Shown: positions 1 to 8,085, counted from the stretch's first letter. The stretch is DNA of 64,000 nucleotides from Gammaproteobacteria bacterium (GCA_021773275.1 JAJFKJ010000063.1:50604-114603); one strand, 5' to 3'. Notes: generated by a model from the letters alone, not told the origin. A program made the numbers and translations.

Positions 1-431
1 TGCAGCTGTTTTTCTGCAGCATTGAGTAATTTTGCTGCAGTGGCGGAGTCGTGCATGACGCCTGCTTGCAAATCTGCTTGCTCGATATAAGTTTGCACTT
101 GCATAATGCGCCATATGCGATCATCTTGATTAAGCTGCTGGTTCAATGCTTTTACAGAAGCGACAAGCTCATTGCTGTGCTGCGCCACTTGTGTGAATTG
201 CCCATCATGTGTTTGCACAATCTCACTAAGCGTTTTTAATACTTGTTCTTGCGATTGCATGGTGTCTACAATCGATTTCATGTGTGCACTTTCGGTATGA
301 TCGGTGTTTTCTTTTTGCCAAACGGTGTAACTTGCGATGGCGATGATCGCAATCCAAGTTAGCAACCAGAGTATGACATTGCTCGACGAGTGCGATTTTT
401 TGCTTGGCTGTGTTTCATTGGTCGTTGTCAT
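1..431 (-). CDS. hemX: HemX-like membrane protein, N-terminal part (cut by window edge)
   Basis: The frame opens with ATG at 431-429 and stays open to the window edge, so only about 143 residues are present. It starts with a polar cytoplasmic stretch (MTTTNETQPSKKS), then one hydrophobic segment at about residues 20-37, then a long Gln/Glu/Ala-rich helical region likely to form a coiled coil. HemX proteins have this layout: short cytoplasmic tail, single membrane anchor, helical periplasmic part. The gene overlaps the end of hemD by 17 bp and follows hemC-hemD, the usual hemCDX order. Its biochemical role is unclear even in model bacteria; the methyltransferase name sometimes used for it is not supported here. 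Identification rests on architecture and position. Confidence 0.8.
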   Translation of the reverse strand, partial: MTTTNETQPSKKSHSSSNVILWLLTWIAIIAIASYTVWQKENTDHTESAHMKSIVDTMQSQEQVLKTLSEIVQTHDGQFTQVAQHSNELVASVKALNQQLNQDDRIWRIMQVQTYIEQADLQAGVMHDSATAAKLLNAAEKQL

Positions 432-1206
432 TATCACTCCTTTGCTGTACCCAGGTGTCGATGCATGCTACAACAGCATCATCGCTGGCATCCCTAGCTA
501 ACATTATACGATGAAAGCCCAGTGATTGTGCAATTTTCTCGATACGCTCGCTGATCACCAAGAGCGGAATGTCTGCCAGTAGCGTCTGCATCGGGCTAGG
601 CAATAAAGCATGCAAAGCTTTAAGGGCATCACCACTGGTGATAATAATGATATCGATGCGTTGTTCGTTAATGGCTTTTGCCAGCGGGTGTGGGTTGTCT
701 TGTGTACGCACACGTTGGTAGCAAACCACATCAATAACGGTGGCACCATATTCGTGCAGCCCTGTTTCTAGCTGTTCATTGCCGCTATTGCCTTTAAGCA
801 CCATGCATTTTTTGTTTTTGAGATCGTATGTTTGCAGCGCATTTAATAAAGCATTAGCGCCAACATCATCGATAGGGTATGTTACGTCGCGCACACCATA
901 ATGCAGCAAAGCATCTTTGGTGCCAGCGCCTACCGCGCCCCATTGGCAAGGTAAATCATGCAGTGAATGATGCTTTAAGATGGCGGGCATGGCATGCTCT
1001 ACAGCATTAGGGCTGATAAAAAATAACCAATCAATAGTGTGGATGTTTTCAAATTGTGTTTGCAATTTTTCAGGCTGGTCTATCGCTTGGATCGATAAGG
1101 TCGGAAATAACAACACCGATGCCTGTTTTGCATCGAGTGCTTTAATTAAGCCTTGTGCGCGTTGTTGTGGGCGCGTAACCAGAATGTGTAAACGTGGCCA
1201 GTTCAA
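415..1206 (-). CDS. hemD: Uroporphyrinogen-III synthase
   Basis: HemD closes and inverts ring D of hydroxymethylbilane to give uroporphyrinogen III, the branch-point tetrapyrrole for haem and sirohaem. The 263-residue product opens with the typical ILVTRP segment and contains the family's weakly conserved ITSGDAL segment in the second half, typical of two-domain HemD proteins. The start appears to be TTG at 1206-1204, with an AAGG-type ribosome site a few bases upstream. It lies 9 bp after hemC and overlaps hemX by 17 bp, so the three are almost certainly cotranscribed. HemD is poorly conserved in sequence; gene order supports the call as much as the residues do. Confidence 0.93.
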   Translation of the reverse strand: MNWPRLHILVTRPQQRAQGLIKALDAKQASVLLFPTLSIQAIDQPEKLQTQFENIHTIDWLFFISPNAVEHAMPAILKHHSLHDLPCQWGAVGAGTKDALLHYGVRDVTYPIDDVGANALLNALQTYDLKNKKCMVLKGNSGNEQLETGLHEYGATVIDVVCYQRVRTQDNPHPLAKAINEQRIDIIIITSGDALKALHALLPSPMQTLLADIPLLVISERIEKIAQSLGFHRIMLARDASDDAVVACIDTWVQQRSDNDNDQ

Positions 1207-1215
1207 TATGTACCT

Positions 1216-2139
1216 TCAGATTTCGTTTAAACAGTTTTTGACGATGTCTAAAGCGCCCTGGGAAATTAAATCGTTTGCGACTTGCTCACCCAGCGCTTTT
1301 GCATCTTTTCCGCGTGCTTCACTGCGTAAAATGGTTTGCCCGTCGGGTGTGCCAACAAGACCTTGTAAGTGTAGACCATCAGCGATAACTTCGGCATGCC
1401 CGGCAATCGGCACTTGGCAGCTGCTGCCCAATAAATTACCCATGCTGCGCTCGGCAAAGGCGGCGGCAAAACTGTTTTCATCGTGCAAAGGCCGCAAAAG
1501 TGCTTGCGTTTGCGCATCATTGCTGCGGCATTGAATAACGACAATACCTTGGCCAATAGCAGGTAGGCATTGCTGTTTGGCTAAAACACTGCTGATGTGT
1601 TGTTCAAGTTTTAAACGCTCTAAACCGCAAGCTGCGAGCATGATGGCATGGTACTCGCCCTGCTGGAATTTTTTAATGCGCGTATCAACATTGCCGCGCA
1701 GCAGTTTTATTTCCAGATCAGGGCGCAGCGCTTTTAATTGTGACTGCCGGCGCAGGCTAGAACTGCCCACAATAGCATTCTTCGGTAAATCATCGATGGT
1801 TTTTATATCGCCTGCAACAAGTGCATCCCAGGGCGTGGCGCGTGGTAAAAAACAAGCCAGCTGCAAGCCATCGGCATCTTGTACCGGCACGTCTTTAAGT
1901 GAATGCACGGCGATGTCAGCTTTTTCATCAAGCAAGGCTTCTTCTAGTGTTTTTAGGAACAAACCTTTGCCGCCGATTTTGGCTAAGCTAGTTTCAAGTA
2001 GCTCATCACCTTCGGTGCTCATTTTCACCAGCTCGATAGTGATGTCAGGGTATTGCGCTTGTAATAGTGCACTGACCCAGTTTGCCTGCCACAGGGCCAA
2101 GGCTGATTTTCGTGTTGCGATACGCAGGGTGTTGCTCAT
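1216..2139 (-). CDS. hemC: Porphobilinogen deaminase (hydroxymethylbilane synthase)
   Basis: HemC condenses four porphobilinogen molecules into hydroxymethylbilane in the cytoplasm, using a covalently bound dipyrromethane cofactor. The 307-residue protein carries the family hallmarks: RIATRKSALALWQA at the N-terminus, the HSLKDVP active-site loop near residue 80, the arginine-rich GSSSLRRQ segment, the LLRGNVDTR motif, and the cofactor cysteine in LGSSCQVP near residue 240. Length matches the usual 310 or so. It is the first gene of hemC-hemD-hemX. The PIN/AbrB pair lies immediately upstream on the same strand with only 4 bp between, so read-through transcription is possible. Confidence 0.98.
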   Translation of the reverse strand: MSNTLRIATRKSALALWQANWVSALLQAQYPDITIELVKMSTEGDELLETSLAKIGGKGLFLKTLEEALLDEKADIAVHSLKDVPVQDADGLQLACFLPRATPWDALVAGDIKTIDDLPKNAIVGSSSLRRQSQLKALRPDLEIKLLRGNVDTRIKKFQQGEYHAIMLAACGLERLKLEQHISSVLAKQQCLPAIGQGIVVIQCRSNDAQTQALLRPLHDENSFAAAFAERSMGNLLGSSCQVPIAGHAEVIADGLHLQGLVGTPDGQTILRSEARGKDAKALGEQVANDLISQGALDIVKNCLNEI

Positions 2140-2143
2140 AGTA

Positions 2144-2539
2144 TTAACGAATTAGTTCAATTGAAATAGGAAGCTTTAGTTTTTTCCAGGCGTGGTCTGC
2201 GGTAATGACGCGTTTTTGGGTGGCCATACCCAGTGCAATACAGGCGCGGTCGCCAAGGGATAAACCGAATTCTTTGGTGCTTTGCTTTAAAAAAGCAGAT
2301 AAATAGATTTGGTCTTCTTCAAAGGGCACGGGAAAACAAGGCAGGTCGTCTAGTGTGCGTTTTATTTTTTCTTCTGGAATGCCTTTTCTTTGCAAGCAAG
2401 AGGCGACCTCTGATAAATTCACGGTAGACATCATCACTCTGGGGAAATATTTTTTTGCTTGTTTTGCACCGCTTTCATTGTTTAACAGTGCTAATAATGC
2501 AGATGCATCGAATACAACGGTTTCTTTTATGTCACTCAT
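2144..2539 (-). CDS. PIN-domain ribonuclease toxin (VapC-like)
   Basis: A 131-residue PIN-domain protein. The first acidic residue sits in VVFDASALLALL near the N-terminus, a second acid follows in the NLSEVA segment, and the C-terminal pair is in the LGDRACIALG and ITADHAW segments. This acidic quartet coordinates Mg2+ in VapC-type endoribonucleases. The gene starts inside the end of the upstream AbrB-type gene (8-bp overlap), the usual translational coupling of antitoxin and toxin. I infer a type II toxin-antitoxin toxin; the RNA target cannot be read from the sequence. All key acids look present, so the toxin is probably intact. Confidence 0.88.
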   Translation of the reverse strand: MSDIKETVVFDASALLALLNNESGAKQAKKYFPRVMMSTVNLSEVASCLQRKGIPEEKIKRTLDDLPCFPVPFEEDQIYLSAFLKQSTKEFGLSLGDRACIALGMATQKRVITADHAWKKLKLPISIELIR

Positions 2540-2783
2540 CTTTTGCTTCCTTTCGTCTTTCTTTTATTAGTTCTTGGGAAAGTTTTTCATTGTCTGGGTT
2601 AAACTGGGCAACCAGGTTTTGTGCTTGTGTAATAGCATGCTCGGCTGTGTAAATTTTTAGAACCCCGTCTTCCATCTTCATGATTAACTCCTCTCCGGGT
2701 TCTACCTCTAACAGCTTGCGATAAGGCGCAGGAATAACGACACGGCCACCGGCTCCCATTTTTGTTCGCATTTCATCACGCAT
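2532..2783 (-). CDS. AbrB/MazE-type antitoxin
   Basis: A short protein with a SpoVT-AbrB swapped-hairpin DNA-binding domain at the N-terminus (GGRVVIPAPYRKLLEVEPGEEL), followed by a charged tail that would wrap the PIN toxin. I chose the ATG at 2783 (MRDEM, 83 residues); a GTG at 2798 would add five residues, but it lies almost on top of the upstream palindromes and has no ribosome site. It is the promoter-proximal gene of the pair and overlaps the toxin by 8 bp. Such antitoxins normally repress their own promoter, which fits the two palindromes just upstream. Confidence 0.87.
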   Translation of the reverse strand: MRDEMRTKMGAGGRVVIPAPYRKLLEVEPGEELIMKMEDGVLKIYTAEHAITQAQNLVAQFNPDNEKLSQELIKERRKEAKDE

Positions 2784-2800
2784 AAGCCACGCTTTCACTA

Positions 2801-2830
2801 ATATGCCATATTATTAAAAGTATGACATAT
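2801..2830 (-). promoter_or_regulatory. Tandem palindromic operator of the toxin-antitoxin pair
   Basis: Two 11-bp palindromes of the form ATATG-N-CATAT lie directly upstream of the antitoxin gene. The first (2801-2811) is perfect; the second (2820-2830) has one mismatch in an outer position. Their centres are 19 bp apart, close to two helical turns, so dimers would sit on the same DNA face. Position and symmetry suggest the autoregulatory site of the AbrB-type antitoxin. This is inference from symmetry and location. Confidence 0.6.
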
Positions 2831-3026
2831 TTTGAAGAGTGTGGCAAGTTTTGCGACACCTTGTGTAACATTTCGCTACATTTTGCTTGCAGACAGGCCT
2901 TATAATTTTGACTATACTACAAACATAGGGAAGGTATTTATTGCCTCAGGTGAAAAGCCTAGACAAATCAAAGAGTTATAAGCTGTTGATTTTAAGGGCC
3001 TTTATACCCAGGAGCAATACAGGGGG

Positions 3027-3055
3027 TTGACATAAGTCGATTATCTTGGTATCAT
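3027..3055 (+). promoter_or_regulatory. Sigma-70 promoter of the orphan small-protein gene
   Basis: TTGACA at 3027-3032, a 17-bp spacer and TATCAT at 3050-3055 give a near-consensus housekeeping promoter. Transcription would start near 3062, leaving a leader of about 43 nt that contains a small GAAA-capped hairpin. The rest of 2831-3104 shows no other convincing element; a lone TATAAT at 2901 lacks a matching -35 box. Confidence 0.75.
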
Positions 3056-3079
3056 GGCCCTAAGAGTTTAATTTTAATG

Positions 3080-3093
3080 GCAGCGAAAGCTGC
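3080..3093 (+). other. GNRA-type leader hairpin
   Basis: GCAGC-GAAA-GCTGC forms a perfect 5-bp stem closed by a GAAA tetraloop, ending three bases before the GAGGA ribosome site (3096-3100) of the gene at 3105. It could influence mRNA stability or translation start. No known leader family is recognised. Confidence 0.45.
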
Positions 3094-3104
3094 GCGAGGA
3101 TGAG

Positions 3105-3482
3105 ATGCCAAGTTTACAGCCTACAAATAAAAATGTACAAGCGCCTGCTAAGCCAGCACATGCTGCGCCTGGCCGTCCTTTGGTGCATGGTTACAAGGCT
3201 GCTGTTCAAATTGCTAATACTAATGTAGCAACGCTTAAATCTCAGTCTGGGCTCCCAAATTATTTGACTGCTGGTAAAGAAAATACCAACAGCAAACAAG
3301 CGCGCAACACAATGCGTACTGCTTATGAGTTATTGAAATATGCGAAGCAGGTCGGTATGACTATCGATGCTAAAGCGCCTTTGCGCGAAGTTGCTCAACA
3401 GGTTAACGAGCATAAGAAAGCGCAAGAGCAAAAGCTCAAGCAAGGTGGTCCAGATATCCCTTACAACAGACCTGGAATATAA
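3105..3482 (+). CDS. Orphan small basic protein
   Basis: A 125-residue protein that I do not recognise. Residues 1-30 are Pro/Ala/Lys-rich and probably disordered; the middle is Ser/Thr/Asn-rich; residues 65-110 look like two amphipathic helices (ARNTMRTAYELLKYAKQ and a Lys/Glu/Gln-rich stretch); the end is PDIPYNRPGI. No signal peptide or membrane segment is visible, and the protein is strongly basic. The start is supported by GAGGA four bases upstream of ATG. The gene stands alone, with a strong promoter at 3027-3055 and its own terminator at 3495-3525. In a host-associated Legionellales member this would be a candidate secreted effector or nucleic-acid-binding protein, but that is speculation. 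Confidence 0.8.
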   Translation: MPSLQPTNKNVQAPAKPAHAAPGRPLVHGYKAAVQIANTNVATLKSQSGLPNYLTAGKENTNSKQARNTMRTAYELLKYAKQVGMTIDAKAPLREVAQQVNEHKKAQEQKLKQGGPDIPYNRPGI

Positions 3483-3494
3483 GCCAAGCAAAAC

Positions 3495-3525
3495 TTAAAA
3501 AAACCCGGCAATAGCCGGGTTTTTT
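3495..3525 (+). terminator. Rho-independent terminator of the orphan small-protein gene
   Basis: A 9-bp stem (AAACCCGGC / GCCGGGTTT) with an AATA loop at 3501-3522 is followed by a T tract and preceded by an A tract, so it may work in both directions. It separates the orphan gene from the TPR-methyltransferase gene. Confidence 0.9.
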
Positions 3526-3531
3526 ATTGCC

Positions 3532-3540
3532 TGTTATAAT
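3532..3540 (+). promoter_or_regulatory. Extended -10 promoter, possibly giving a leaderless mRNA
   Basis: TG-T-TATAAT at 3532-3540 is a perfect extended -10 element. The expected start of transcription, 6-7 bases downstream, is the A of the ATG at 3547. No Shine-Dalgarno sequence lies between, so the mRNA of the TPR-methyltransferase gene may be leaderless. There is no good -35 box because the terminator stem occupies that place. Confidence 0.5.
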
Positions 3541-3546
3541 CACTAC

Positions 3547-4944
3547 ATGAACATTGAAAAATTCTTCACAAAAGCCCTAGCCCAACAAAAAGATAGCAAC
3601 GATGAGCTGGCGATCACCCTGTATAAGCAAATTCTGCAAGAAGATGCATTTCACCTGCCAACCCTGTATAACCTGGCCAGCATCTATGGTGAACAACACA
3701 ACTATGAAGAAGCCATTTATTACTACGAACGCTTGCTTGAGCAAGAGCCCGATTTTGTGCGCGCCTACCACAACTTGGCCGTATGTTATTTGCAAATTCG
3801 TAATATCGAGCAGGCGCAACATTTATTAGAGCAAGCCATACGCTTGGTGCCAGAGTATGCCACGGCGCAACATCTGCTGGGCAGCATTCTGTTTAAAAAA
3901 GGCGAGGTGTTTAAAGCGTCCGATCACTTAGAGCTGGCGATTAAATACGACCCTGAATTGGCAGAAGCATTTTGCCATTTAGGTATGTTGCGCTTGCAGC
4001 AAGAAGATTTAGATTCAGCCATCATTTACTTATTGCGCGCCATCGAGCTACAGCCAGCGCAAGCTGAAGCACATTATCATTTGGGCGTGATCCACCTCAA
4101 GCAAGGCGAACAAGAACAGGCAGAAAAATGCTTTGAAGGTACAATAGACCGCGATGAAAATCATTTTGCGGCTTTATATAACATGAGCCTGCTAAAAAAG
4201 AAACAAAACTTTACCAAGCTTGCTGATGATTACTTGCAACGGGCTGAAAAGCTGCAGCCTGATAATGGGCATGTTAAGTTTTTGCGTGCGACACTCGATA
4301 AAAACAACAACCCTGAGCATGCCCCTGAAACATTCGTGACAGAATTGTTTGATCGCTATGCACGCTATTACGACAAGCAAATGCATGAAGGTTTACATTA
4401 TCAAGTGCCGGAGAACTTATTCAAGTTATTTAGCGATGCGCTGGGCCCTGAAAATCAAAGCTTGAAAATAGTTGAGCTAGGCTGCGGAACGGGCTTAACA
4501 GGGCAGTTGTTTAAGCTTTATGCAAAACACTTTACGGGCATTGATCTCTCCGAGCCTATGCTGGCAAAAGCCAAAGAAAAGGCTATTTATGATGAGCTTG
4601 TGCACCAAGAAGTACAATTAGCCGCGCAAGATTTGGAAGATGCATCAGTCGATCTATTTATTGCAGCGGATGTATTTGGGTATATCGGCAAGCTAGACGA
4701 ATTGTTTTCAGTGCTTGCACAGAAACTTGCACCAGGAGCGGCTCTATTGTTTTCCATTGAAGCGCATGCCGGCGAAGAGGATTACATTCTCACCGAACAT
4801 ACACGTTTCGCACACAAGCCGCGTTATATTCATCGATTGGCGCAGGCGCTAAACTTAAATATCTCAGCGGAGCTTGATGGTATTTTGCGCGAGCAAAATA
4901 AAGAGCAAGTGGCAGGCAAATATTTTTTATTGAGAAAATTATGA
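3547..4944 (+). CDS. TPR-repeat protein with C-terminal SAM-dependent methyltransferase domain
   Basis: A 465-residue two-part protein. Residues 1-245 hold about six tetratricopeptide repeats with the usual W/LG/Y/A/F/A/P pattern (for example YNLASIYGEQHNYEEAI and FCHLGMLRLQQEDLDSAI). Residues 280-465 form a class I methyltransferase: motif I is VELGCGTGLTG, followed by FTGIDLSEPML. Proteins of this TPR-methyltransferase layout are widespread but their substrates are mostly unknown; the repeats probably bind a protein partner. The stop overlaps the start of the next methyltransferase gene by 4 bp, implying translational coupling. There is no Shine-Dalgarno before ATG 3547. Confidence 0.9.
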   Translation: MNIEKFFTKALAQQKDSNDELAITLYKQILQEDAFHLPTLYNLASIYGEQHNYEEAIYYYERLLEQEPDFVRAYHNLAVCYLQIRNIEQAQHLLEQAIRLVPEYATAQHLLGSILFKKGEVFKASDHLELAIKYDPELAEAFCHLGMLRLQQEDLDSAIIYLLRAIELQPAQAEAHYHLGVIHLKQGEQEQAEKCFEGTIDRDENHFAALYNMSLLKKKQNFTKLADDYLQRAEKLQPDNGHVKFLRATLDKNNNPEHAPETFVTELFDRYARYYDKQMHEGLHYQVPENLFKLFSDALGPENQSLKIVELGCGTGLTGQLFKLYAKHFTGIDLSEPMLAKAKEKAIYDELVHQEVQLAAQDLEDASVDLFIAADVFGYIGKLDELFSVLAQKLAPGAALLFSIEAHAGEEDYILTEHTRFAHKPRYIHRLAQALNLNISAELDGILREQNKEQVAGKYFLLRKL

Positions 4945-6038
4945 ACAACGATTTACCCACACCTTCAAGCGAAGCACAAGCGCATTCAGAAAAACTGGTG
5001 GCGTACATTCGCGAAGCCATGCAAGGCGGCAGCATTTCATTTGCAGATTACATGCAGCAGTGTTTATATGCTCCAGGTTTGGGTTACTATGTGGCGGGCA
5101 GCCAAAAATTTGGTGAGGCCGGCGATTTTATTACTGCACCGATGGTCTCTTCCCTGTATTCGCAAACTATAGTGCAATCGATAATGCCCACCTTAAAAGA
5201 AACCGATGGCGCGATTCTTGAGCTGGGTGCGGGCAATGGTCAGATGGCAGCGGATATACTTTTATTTTTGCAACAGCAAGGCGACACAAGCACCGAATAC
5301 TATATTTTGGAAGTCAGCCCAGATTGCCAGGCGCAACAAAAACAGACCTTAGAAAAACAAGTGCCTGATGCACTAGTTCGCGTGCAGTGGTTGCAGCGTT
5401 TACCCGAAGATTTTAAAGGTGTTATACTCGCCAATGAAGTGCTCGATGCAATGCCCGTGCATATGTTCCGTTACCAAAAGCAAGAGCTACTTGAACGCCG
5501 TGTTACTTGGCAAGAAGATAGTTTTGCTTATATTGATGAGCCTATGCAAGACGAAGTGTTGCGTTTGGCGATTGCAGCCCTGCCTTTAACGCAAGATGAG
5601 AAGCAAGATTACATTTCTGAAATTAACTTAACATTGCCCGTATTTGTGCGCTCGTTGATCGCAAAATTGCAGCAAGGTTTAATTGTATTTGTGGACTATG
5701 GATTTTTGCAAGATGTTTATTATCACGCTGACCGCAATCAGGGAACTTTGATGTGCCATTATCGCCACCATGCCAGCAGCGACCCATTTTTGCACCCCGG
5801 TTTGCAAGACATTACTGCGCACGTTGATTTTACTAAAGTTGGCGAAGTAGCGATGCATTGTGGTTTGCAGGTAAGTTTTGATAGCCAGGCTGAATATTTG
5901 CTTAGCCATGGTTTGCTGGATTTGGCAGTCACTGACGATGAAAAACAACAGCTGGTTTATTCGCAACAAATCCAAAAGCTCGTACAACCACACGAGATGG
6001 GTGAGTTGTTCAAAGTGATGTGTTTGGAAAAAAAATAA
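4941..6038 (+). CDS. MidA/NDUFAF7-family SAM-dependent methyltransferase
   Basis: A 365-residue member of the family that includes mitochondrial NDUFAF7 (MidA), an arginine methyltransferase needed for complex I assembly. Visible family signatures: the N-terminal SFADYMQQCLYAPGLGYY block, GDFITAPMVSSLYSQ near residue 60, the SAM-binding ELGAGNGQMAADIL near residue 92, ANEVLDAMPVHMF near 165, and FVDYGF near 250. In bacteria the substrate is not established. It is coupled by a 4-bp ATGA overlap to the TPR-methyltransferase gene, so the pair probably act in one process. A repeat-bearing gap follows before the convergent rho gene. Confidence 0.93.
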   Translation: MNNDLPTPSSEAQAHSEKLVAYIREAMQGGSISFADYMQQCLYAPGLGYYVAGSQKFGEAGDFITAPMVSSLYSQTIVQSIMPTLKETDGAILELGAGNGQMAADILLFLQQQGDTSTEYYILEVSPDCQAQQKQTLEKQVPDALVRVQWLQRLPEDFKGVILANEVLDAMPVHMFRYQKQELLERRVTWQEDSFAYIDEPMQDEVLRLAIAALPLTQDEKQDYISEINLTLPVFVRSLIAKLQQGLIVFVDYGFLQDVYYHADRNQGTLMCHYRHHASSDPFLHPGLQDITAHVDFTKVGEVAMHCGLQVSFDSQAEYLLSHGLLDLAVTDDEKQQLVYSQQIQKLVQPHEMGELFKVMCLEKK

Positions 6039-6060
6039 CGTAGATGCCGCTGAACCCGAT

Positions 6061-6181
6061 AAAATCTCCCGCCCTCTGCGCCCTGGCAGGCTTGCCCTCT
6101 TCACAAAGGGGACGAATATATTGCTATGGGGTTTTAAAACAAGTTGTAGGGGGCCTGTGCGGGCGGCACAGGGTGCCGCCC
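6061..6181. repeat. Intergenic palindromic repeat, copy 1
   Basis: First of two direct copies. Bases 6093-6152 match 6236-6295 with two mismatches at an offset of 143 bp. The unit begins with a C-rich block, continues with the shared segment containing TTCACAAAGGGG and GTTTTAAAAC, and ends in a hairpin (GGGCGGCAC-AGG-GTGCCGCCC, 6161-6181). There is no coding potential beyond short chance frames. It sits between the convergent midA-like and rho genes. Confidence 0.85.
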
Positions 6182-6203
6182 CTACGGTAAGAGCATTGCA
6201 AGT

Positions 6204-6313
6204 AAAAAATCCCCCGGCCCTGCCGATGGCGGGCCTGCCCCCTTCACAAAGGGGGCGAATATATTGCTATGGGGTTTTAAAACAAGTTGTAGGGGTCGCA
6301 CCCTGTGCGACCC
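6204..6313. repeat. Intergenic palindromic repeat, copy 2
   Basis: Second direct copy of the 6.1-kb element. It ends in a hairpin of the same geometry but different sequence (GGGTCGCAC-CCT-GTGCGACCC, 6293-6313; 9-bp stem, 3-nt loop), so the stem is kept while the bases differ. Its left half (6193-6256) also matches, in inverted orientation, the element at 58258-58315. The terminal hairpin lies just past the stop of rho and could serve as its 3' processing or stop structure. Confidence 0.85.
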
Positions 6314-6336
6314 GGCACCGCGTAGCGGTGCATCAG

Positions 6337-7596
6337 CTATTGACGCTTCATTGCTTCAAAGAACTCATCGTTGGTCTTCGTTGCTTTCAAGCGGTCAATT
6401 AAGAATTCCATAGCAGCAATTTCATTCATTGGGTGCAATAGTTTGCGGAGAATCCACATTTTTTGCAATTCGTCAGGTTTGGTCAACTGTTCTTCACGAC
6501 GTGTACCTGAGCGGTTAATGTTAATTGCAGGGTAAGTACGTTTTTCAGCAATATTGCGATCCAAGTGGATTTCCATATTACCGGTACCTTTGAACTCTTC
6601 ATAGATGACTTCATCCATTTTCGAGCCGGTATCAACCAAACAAGTTGCAATAATAGTCAGGCTACCACCCTCTTCAATGTTACGTGCGGCACCAAAAAAG
6701 CGCTTCGGACGTTGCAGTGCATTGGCATCAACACCACCGGTGAGCACCTTACCAGAAGAAGGAATCACGGTGTTGTAGGCACGGGCAAGACGTGTAATAG
6801 AATCTAACAAGATAACCACATCTTTTTTGTGCTCTGCTAAACGTTTTGCTTTTTCGATAACCATCTCAGCAACTTGTACGTGTCGTGCTGGTGGCTCATC
6901 AAAGGTACTCGCGATAACTTCGCCGCGTACGGAGCGTTCCATTTCAGTTACTTCCTCTGGGCGTTCATCGATTAATAATACGATCAGATGACAATCAGGG
7001 TTGTTCTTTGCAACAGATGCAGCAATGTTCTGTAGCATCATTGTTTTACCGGTTTTCGGCGGTGCAACAATAAGACCACGTTGCCCTTTACCGATAGGAG
7101 ATGCTAAATCAATAACGCGGGCAGTAATGTCTTCTGTAGAGCCATTACCTTGCTGCATGTGCAGGCGTTCATTCGGGAACAATGGCGTAAGGTTTTCAAA
7201 TAAAATTTTATTACGGCAATTTTCAGGTGGCTCAAAGTTGATTTCGTCAACTTTTAATAGCGCAAAATAACGTTCGTTGTTATCTTTGGGTGGGCGTATT
7301 GTGCCTGAAACAGTGTCACCGGTGCGCAAGCCAAAACGACGGACTTGGCTAGGTGATACATAGATATCATCGGGCCCTGCTAAATAAGAGCTGCTCGCTG
7401 AGCGCAGGAAACCATAACCATCTATGATTTCAAGTATTCCCATACCGAAAATGTCTTCTTTGTTTTGTGCATGCGCTTTTAAAATGGCAAAGATCAAGTC
7501 TTGCTTGCGTGCACGTGAGAGGTTTTCAATGCCTTTTTCATTGGCAATGTTCATCAAATCTTGTACAGATTTGGTTTTTAATTCTGTTAAATTCAT
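6337..7596 (-). CDS. rho: Transcription termination factor Rho
   Basis: Rho is a hexameric RNA-dependent ATPase helicase that ends transcription at C-rich sites. At 419 residues the protein has exactly the length of the E. coli enzyme. It shows the N-terminal domain ([15 protein letters not shown]), the cold-shock-like RNA-binding domain (GYGFLRS near residue 60), the Walker A loop [10 protein letters not shown] near 180, Walker [16 protein letters not shown] near 265 and the Q/R-loop region including [20 protein letters not shown]. It is a monocistronic minus-strand gene; trxA lies 160 bp upstream on the same strand, a common rho-trxA neighbourhood. Confidence 0.98.
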   Translation of the reverse strand: MNLTELKTKSVQDLMNIANEKGIENLSRARKQDLIFAILKAHAQNKEDIFGMGILEIIDGYGFLRSASSSYLAGPDDIYVSPSQVRRFGLRTGDTVSGTIRPPKDNNERYFALLKVDEINFEPPENCRNKILFENLTPLFPNERLHMQQGNGSTEDITARVIDLASPIGKGQRGLIVAPPKTGKTMMLQNIAASVAKNNPDCHLIVLLIDERPEEVTEMERSVRGEVIASTFDEPPARHVQVAEMVIEKAKRLAEHKKDVVILLDSITRLARAYNTVIPSSGKVLTGGVDANALQRPKRFFGAARNIEEGGSLTIIATCLVDTGSKMDEVIYEEFKGTGNMEIHLDRNIAEKRTYPAININRSGTRREEQLTKPDELQKMWILRKLLHPMNEIAAMEFLIDRLKATKTNDEFFEAMKRQ

Positions 7597-7758
7597 AGGC
7601 TTTTGGGTTTCATCATGTTGGGTAAGAATGGCAGGTTTGCCTTCCTGGTTAATATTAAAAGGTTTTTAGTATCTGCGCCCGTGAGGTGGGCACAGATATA
7701 ACAATACCACTATTTTATTAAAAAATCCAGTCCTTTATATACCAAATAAATCAATTGC

Positions 7759-8085
7759 TTACAAAGTACTATCTAGGAAAGCGACCAGTTGCGACTTACT
7801 TAAAGCACCTACTTTTGTCTGTACCATTTCGCCATTTTTAAAAAGTATTAGCGTGGGGATTCCACGAACGCCATATTTTGCAGGTGTTTCAGGGTTGCCA
7901 TCAACATCTATTTTAGCTATTTTTACTTTATCGCCGTATTCACTGGCAATTTCTTCTAGTATAGGCGCAATGGCTTTACATGGGCCACACCACTGTGCCC
8001 AGAAATCAACGAGTACAGGACCACTATTTTGCAGTACTTCACTTTCAAAATCGCCGTCGCTAACCGTTGCAATACTTCCACTCAT
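7759..8085 (-). CDS. trxA: Thioredoxin 1
   Basis: A 108-residue cytoplasmic thioredoxin with the redox motif WCGPC near residue 33, the buried aspartate in VLVDFWA, and the cis-proline loop GIPTL near residue 76. It reduces protein disulfides and is recharged by thioredoxin reductase (not in this window). The gene precedes rho on the same strand. Length and motifs are canonical. Confidence 0.97.
   Translation of the reverse strand: MSGSIATVSDGDFESEVLQNSGPVLVDFWAQWCGPCKAIAPILEEIASEYGDKVKIAKIDVDGNPETPAKYGVRGIPTLILFKNGEMVQTKVGALSKSQLVAFLDSTL

Noticed and set aside
980..1534. 184-codon plus-strand frame over hemD and hemC
   Set aside because: It is antisense to two well-conserved haem genes, has Cys/Ser/Arg-rich unlikely protein sequence, and has no ribosome site.
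1577..2155. 192-codon plus-strand frame over hemC
   Set aside because: It is a reverse-strand shadow of hemC with Ser-rich composition and no own signals.
6121..6402. 93-codon frame across the 6.1-kb repeats
   Set aside because: It runs through both repeat copies and into the end of rho, with Arg/Val/Gly composition; it is a by-product of the repeat.
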